From assembly GCA_902491915.1 (NCBI GenBank), contig CABUJL010000006.1:1-34201 (forward strand): 34,201 bases of DNA. The letters are read 5' to 3'. Positions 30,754 through 34,201 of the stretch are shown piece after piece. The notes beneath the pieces were generated by a model. It saw nothing but the letters and a program-made list of their open reading frames with translations. It did no database searches and was not told the origin of the DNA. The number at the start of each line of letters is the position of its first letter. The stretch's first letter is position 1. Source of the DNA: an uncultured Collinsella sp. (lineage in GTDB: Bacteria > Actinomycetota > Coriobacteriia > Coriobacteriales > Coriobacteriaceae). Position numbers and translations under genes: made by a program.

Positions 30754-31896
30754 CTAGCGTATCTGGACGCCGGCTTTCTTTTTCTCGGCCTTGACGCGGT
30801 AGAGCTCCGCATCGGCAGCGCGAAGTAAGTCTTGCCAGGTATCAACACTATCGCCGACCTGCGCGTAACCGATGGACATCCGCAATGCATACGGCACCTC
30901 GGCACGAGCGAGCTCGTCGTTAATCGCCGAACACAGGTCTATGATGTCCTGTTCCGCCGCAGCCTTCTGGAGCACCACGAACTCATCGCCGCCATAACGT
31001 GCGATAAAACCACCAGACGCCGAGCAGACCTCTTTGAGCGTAGCAGATATGACCTGGAGAGCATGGTCGCCCTCCACATGTCCATAGCGATCGTTAATCA
31101 GCTTAAAGCCGTCGGCGTCCATCATAAGCAGATACACATCATCGGCCTGATCAGCACCCGAGAACAGCGACAGCATATAGGTCTCAAAACGGTTGCGATT
31201 GTTGAGGCCAGTCAACGGGTCGGTGGAGATCAGCTGCTCCTGACAAACAATGTAGAGCTGCAACATACTTAACATGATGCCGACACTAAGGCAGGGACCC
31301 GAATAAAAGACCTGAAAGACACCGGCCACCAAGGCCGGAATGGCGAAAAATGCCAAGGTTTGATAGATGGCCTTCTTTTGTAGGCTCTCGACCTTGCAAG
31401 ATTGTATAAACGCATGCAGGGACGTATATATAACGTAGCAGTAGCTGACGATGGGCTGGATCATATAGACAAAACCGCGACGATACGCGCCCTGCGCATC
31501 GATATAGAACAGGGCGTGCGTCCAGTAGCTAGTAAACGCCAGCACGACTACCAGCACCGCAGGCAGCGTTACAAACGCCATCCTATAGCGCGCGGTCAAA
31601 AGGCGAGAACCCTGCACCGTCTCGGAATAGATAAACCAAATGAGGCACGCGGCGGCAAAGAGCGAAAACGAAACCGCGTTGGAAATCCAGTTGGCAGCAA
31701 TGCCCAGCGTGCCGCCCACACCGTCCGAAAGCGTCCAGATTATATCGAATAGCATGTACGCGGCAGAGGTGTAACCGAGCGTACTAAACAATAACTGCTG
31801 GGTACTCGAGAACAAGGAGTGGCGACTTCGCGCGGCAAGCCCGATAAGAACAATCATGCATAGCAGGAATATCTCAATCTTGAGTGCCTTAACCAC
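30754..31896 (-). CDS. Membrane-bound diguanylate cyclase (GGDEF domain)
   Basis: A 380-residue protein predicted to make cyclic di-GMP from two GTP. About seven hydrophobic segments occupy residues 8-220 (FLLCMIVLIGLAA, YMLFDIIWTL, FSLFAAACLIWFIY and others), a membrane sensor module of unknown ligand. The GGDEF domain follows: TDPLTGLNNRNRF from 225, metal-binding Asp260 in MMDADGFK, and an intact GGDEF at 302-306, so it should be active. The inhibitory RxxD site five residues upstream is absent (ASGG instead). I chose GTG 31896, which has AAGGG about 10 nt upstream; a TTG at 31914 would add six residues but has no ribosome-binding site. It stands alone and convergent with the EamA gene. 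Confidence 0.9.
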   Translation of the reverse strand: MVKALKIEIFLLCMIVLIGLAARSRHSLFSSTQQLLFSTLGYTSAAYMLFDIIWTLSDGVGGTLGIAANWISNAVSFSLFAAACLIWFIYSETVQGSRLLTARYRMAFVTLPAVLVVVLAFTSYWTHALFYIDAQGAYRRGFVYMIQPIVSYCYVIYTSLHAFIQSCKVESLQKKAIYQTLAFFAIPALVAGVFQVFYSGPCLSVGIMLSMLQLYIVCQEQLISTDPLTGLNNRNRFETYMLSLFSGADQADDVYLLMMDADGFKLINDRYGHVEGDHALQVISATLKEVCSASGGFIARYGGDEFVVLQKAAAEQDIIDLCSAINDELARAEVPYALRMSIGYAQVGDSVDTWQDLLRAADAELYRVKAEKKKAGVQIR

Positions 31897-31994
31897 TAGA
31901 CGCCATCCCTTCAATATCCAAGTGGTCAGAATCGCCCGATTCGTGTCTGGGCAATAAACACCCCTACTCCGCAGGGGTAAGGGGAATAATAGCA

Positions 31995-32038
31995 GAGCGC
32001 CCGAACGTCACTGCAAGACAGTTTCCGTTCGGGCGCTC
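31995..32038. terminator. Hairpin downstream of kdgT
   Basis: GAGCGCCCGAACG (31995-32007) pairs perfectly with CGTTCGGGCGCTC (32026-32038), loop 18 nt, in the gap between kdgT and the diguanylate cyclase gene. The minus-strand bases that follow (TGCTATTATTCC) make only a weak T-run, so termination is likely but not certain. Confidence 0.55.
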
Positions 32039-32083
32039 AAACGGCGCGAATTGCACGCCGGCTTGATTGACTCGCGTCGACGA

Positions 32084-33106
32084 TTACTCGCCATCGATGT
32101 CGGTCGCGACGGCCTCCTCGATGGCCTCGACACCGGCAGGCGACAGATCCTCTTTGCCGTGGCAGAACTTCTTATCGACCCAGCCGGTCAGAATCGGAGC
32201 CATGATTGCCGTGATGATGACGGCAGTGGCGATCTGCGCATACGCAGTGGGCGCAAGCTCGGCATAGCGCGGGGCGACCTCGGCGAGGGCGACCGGCGTG
32301 GTCATAGCCGTGCCGGCGATAGTGGAGCAGGCAACGGCCGCCTTGCCGTTACCACCGCACAGGCGCTCGAACGCAAAGGTAATGGGACCGACGATAAAGA
32401 GCGTGATGAGGCCCAGCAGGATGCCCGAAATACCGCCGGTGATAAAGCTCGAAAGGCTCATGGACGCACCGAGCTGAAAGCCGATAACGGCGATCGCGGG
32501 ATTGGCGCCGGGGACCAGCAGATTCTTGATAAACGGGAACAAGTTGCCCAGGACCATGCCGATAACAAGCGGCAGGATGGATCCGATGATGGTGCCGACG
32601 GGGATGTTGGCGAGACCCGAGACACCGAGGATGATCATCGTGACGGCGGGGCCGGCCGTAAAGAACAGGATACCGACAGCGCCCTGCTCGGACTCATCGC
32701 CGAACTCGCCCATGATGCCCGTATAGAGCGCCATGTTGCAAAACGTTATGCCGCCGATGATAGACACGGAGCTCAGGCCCAGGAAGTTATCGTTAAAGAA
32801 GTACGCGACGCCCAGACCCAGCGCGGCTGCCACTACAAGCTTAGGAATCAGCACGACGATGCCGGTCTTGATGGCGCCCGGCGTGGACTTAAAGCTGATG
32901 CCGGCGCCCACGAACAGCAAGATCGCGGCAACGATGGTGTTGGAGCCGCCGCGGCAGGCAGCCGTAAAGAAGCCGCCGACCTCAAAGACCTGCGGGCAGA
33001 AGGTATTGAGCAAAAGGCCGACGATCATCGGATAGATCATGATGTCGCCCGGGATGCGCGGTACCTTGAATTTCTTTTGCTCGCTGGCGGTCGCTTCCTG
33101 TGCCAT
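32084..33106 (-). CDS. kdgT: 2-keto-3-deoxygluconate permease
   Basis: A 340-residue membrane protein of the KdgT family, which takes up 2-keto-3-deoxygluconate, a pectin and uronate breakdown product, by proton symport. About ten hydrophobic segments are visible. Family features are RIPGDIMIYPMIVGLLLNTFCPQ near the N-terminus, LLFVGAGISFKSTPGAIKTG, and the C-terminal AACSTIAGTAMTTPVALAEV-like segment. ATG 33106 has GGGGG 4 nt upstream; a TTG ten codons further up is unlikely. No kdg kinase, aldolase or pectinolytic gene is adjacent, so the link to uronate metabolism rests on family only. It follows azlD after 141 nt. Confidence 0.9.
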   Translation of the reverse strand: MAQEATASEQKKFKVPRIPGDIMIYPMIVGLLLNTFCPQVFEVGGFFTAACRGGSNTIVAAILLFVGAGISFKSTPGAIKTGIVVLIPKLVVAAALGLGVAYFFNDNFLGLSSVSIIGGITFCNMALYTGIMGEFGDESEQGAVGILFFTAGPAVTMIILGVSGLANIPVGTIIGSILPLVIGMVLGNLFPFIKNLLVPGANPAIAVIGFQLGASMSLSSFITGGISGILLGLITLFIVGPITFAFERLCGGNGKAAVACSTIAGTAMTTPVALAEVAPRYAELAPTAYAQIATAVIITAIMAPILTGWVDKKFCHGKEDLSPAGVEAIEEAVATDIDGE

Positions 33107-33247
33107 GAAACCCCCATTTCCGCTGACGCAGAACAAAAGCCCACGTCACGCTTTGCTACAGTAAAGTTTGACCATGGTACCAGAAGAAGCAGACCGCCTC
33201 GGTGAGAAATTCGATTCGTTAGGCCGGGACGATAACGCGTCCTGCTC

Positions 33248-33571
33248 CTATACGAGGCTCAAAACGATATAGAACACGATGCCCGAAACGCAGCACCACA
33301 ACATCGACTTTGTCTTGATTGCCACCGCCACGACGCCGGTGGCCGCAATCCAGGGAACCAAGGCAGGCCAGAGTCCCGCGTCGAACGCGCCGGGGTTCAC
33401 CAAGTCGTTGGCGACCAGCGCGGCAAAGGCAGCGGGCGGGATATAGCCCAGGGCCTCGGTAATGCGGGGCGACAGGGTCCGCCCGCGCAAGGCGAACGCC
33501 GGCGCGATGCGAAAGAACGCGATAGCAGCCCACGACGACAGCCACAGAACCAAGAACTCGTTAGCGGGCAT
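33248..33571 (-). CDS. azlD: AzlD-family branched-chain amino acid transport protein
   Basis: Small membrane subunit (107 residues, about four helices) that works with AzlC to export branched-chain amino acids or analogues. It contains FLVLWLSSWAAIAFFRIAPAF, the conserved LGYIPPAAFAALVANDL, and IAATGVVAVAIKTKSMLWCCVSG, all typical of AzlD. ATG 33571 has GAGGTG about 8 nt upstream and overlaps the end of azlC by 11 nt, so the pair is translationally coupled. The open frame that continues upstream into azlC is a different-frame artefact. Confidence 0.92.
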   Translation of the reverse strand: MPANEFLVLWLSSWAAIAFFRIAPAFALRGRTLSPRITEALGYIPPAAFAALVANDLVNPGAFDAGLWPALVPWIAATGVVAVAIKTKSMLWCCVSGIVFYIVLSLV

Positions 33572-34201
33572 CGCGGGCACCTCTTCCGTCAAATACAGTA
33601 TCGCACGCCAGCGCAATGGCAATGCCGACCACGACGCTTGCCGGCACGGCAATATTCGCGAGGCCCAAGAACTTGCATACGGCGACGGACACCGCGCCCG
33701 AAACCGCCGCGACAACGTTACCGCGCGACAACCGCTGCGAAAAGAGCAGGCAGATAAAGAGCGAGGTGCAGACAAAGGCTGCAATGGCGGTGGGAACATC
33801 GACAACGGCGCCGACGATGGCGCCCATCGTACACGAAACGCCCCATGTTGCGATGAGGATCACGTTGAGCACAAAGGACTCGCGCGGGCCCCAATCCTCC
33901 CCTTCAACCAACTTGGCAAGCGAGATGCCATATGCCTCCTCGGTAAGTGTCGCGGCAACAGCCAGCGTCTGACGCTTCGAGGCACCCCTCAGATGCGGTG
34001 CGATCGATGCCGAGTAAAGCGCAAAACGCGAGGAGATGGCGGCAACGCTCGCGACGATCGATGCTGCAGGCACACCCGCCAGCCACAGGTTGCAGATCAT
34101 AAACTGGCCGCTGCCCGTCACAAACGTACTGCTTAGAGCAAAGACCATCCAGGGCTCCATTCCCGTCTGCCCCATGATCATTCCGCACGGCGCGCCTATT
34201 G
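33561..34201 (-). CDS. azlC: AzlC-family branched-chain amino acid exporter subunit, 5' end outside window
   Basis: Large membrane subunit of the AzlCD exporter. The frame is open to the window edge: codons before the ATG at 34181 read IGAPCG, which continues naturally into MIMGQTGMEPWMVFALSSTFVTGSGQFM, the conserved AzlC start region with a GSGQF motif. The true start therefore lies beyond 34201. Later SSRFALYSASIAPHL (RxxLxxxxLxPxL-like) and TEEAYGIS are also family features. About 213 residues are visible of an expected 230-250. It is followed with an 11-nt overlap by azlD. Together with the liv importer in this window, the cell can move branched-chain amino acids both ways. Confidence 0.9.
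   Translation of the reverse strand, partial: IGAPCGMIMGQTGMEPWMVFALSSTFVTGSGQFMICNLWLAGVPAASIVASVAAISSRFALYSASIAPHLRGASKRQTLAVAATLTEEAYGISLAKLVEGEDWGPRESFVLNVILIATWGVSCTMGAIVGAVVDVPTAIAAFVCTSLFICLLFSQRLSRGNVVAAVSGAVSVAVCKFLGLANIAVPASVVVGIAIALACDTVFDGRGARDAR

Noticed and set aside
30682..30828. Small plus-strand frame (48 codons, begins MYFSLMEYIGEL) with an AGGGG site 5 nt before the ATG
   Set aside because: It runs through the EamA gene terminator and into the antisense of the diguanylate cyclase gene, and no family is recognised. Left out of the features, though the ribosome-binding site is decent.

Overview
The window reads as chromosomal DNA of a high-GC, Gram-positive gut anaerobe of the class Coriobacteriia, most likely Collinsella or a close relative. 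This is inferred from remembered protein-family resemblance and GC-rich coding; no search was run. Almost all sequence is core metabolism and housekeeping. No prophage, transposase, CRISPR array or rRNA gene is visible.

Layout. Bases 1-1411 (minus strand) hold the translation operon infC-rpmI-rplT with a structured leader. The leader ends in a terminator-like hairpin just before infC, and infC appears to start at an AUA codon. Next come a tRNA-Leu(CAA) gene (1667-1753) and a nearby second copy of only its 3' end plus terminator. A transglutaminase-like protein, a palindromic repeat cluster (3333-3557) and class II fructose-bisphosphate aldolase follow, all minus strand. Bases 4639-11046 (minus) form a likely operon: recJ fused to a RecQ-like helicase, then the (p)ppGpp synthetase/hydrolase Rel, whose ACT domain lies in a separate overlapping frame, then a metallo-beta-lactamase-fold hydrolase.

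From 11323 to 15696 there are a plus-strand bile acid:sodium symporter-family transporter, a minus-strand pair (cutC and a GalT-like protein), and a plus-strand orphan membrane protein. The orphan has an extracellular domain and a cytoplasmic zinc ribbon, is less GC-rich than its neighbours, and is bracketed by two nearly identical 67-nt hairpin repeats. Bases 15931-20792 (minus) encode a complete branched-chain amino acid ABC importer in the order livJ-livH-livM-livG-livF. A decayed second livJ copy lies upstream at 21062-21415. Homoserine dehydrogenase (plus) is divergent from it, so amino acid uptake and synthesis genes are neighbours.

Bases 23152-33106 hold an SDR oxidoreductase resembling BaiA-type bile-acid enzymes, a CPA2-type cation/proton antiporter (minus), the long single-chain PurL (plus), an EamA transporter (plus), a membrane diguanylate cyclase (minus) and a 2-keto-3-deoxygluconate permease (minus). 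The window ends inside azlC, which overlaps azlD (minus); these encode a branched-chain amino acid exporter. The window therefore carries both an importer and an exporter for branched-chain amino acids.

The least ordinary signals are the split rel gene, the RecJ-helicase fusion, the infC leader with its AUA start, the tRNA 3'-end duplication, the twin hairpins around the orphan gene, and the livJ remnant.
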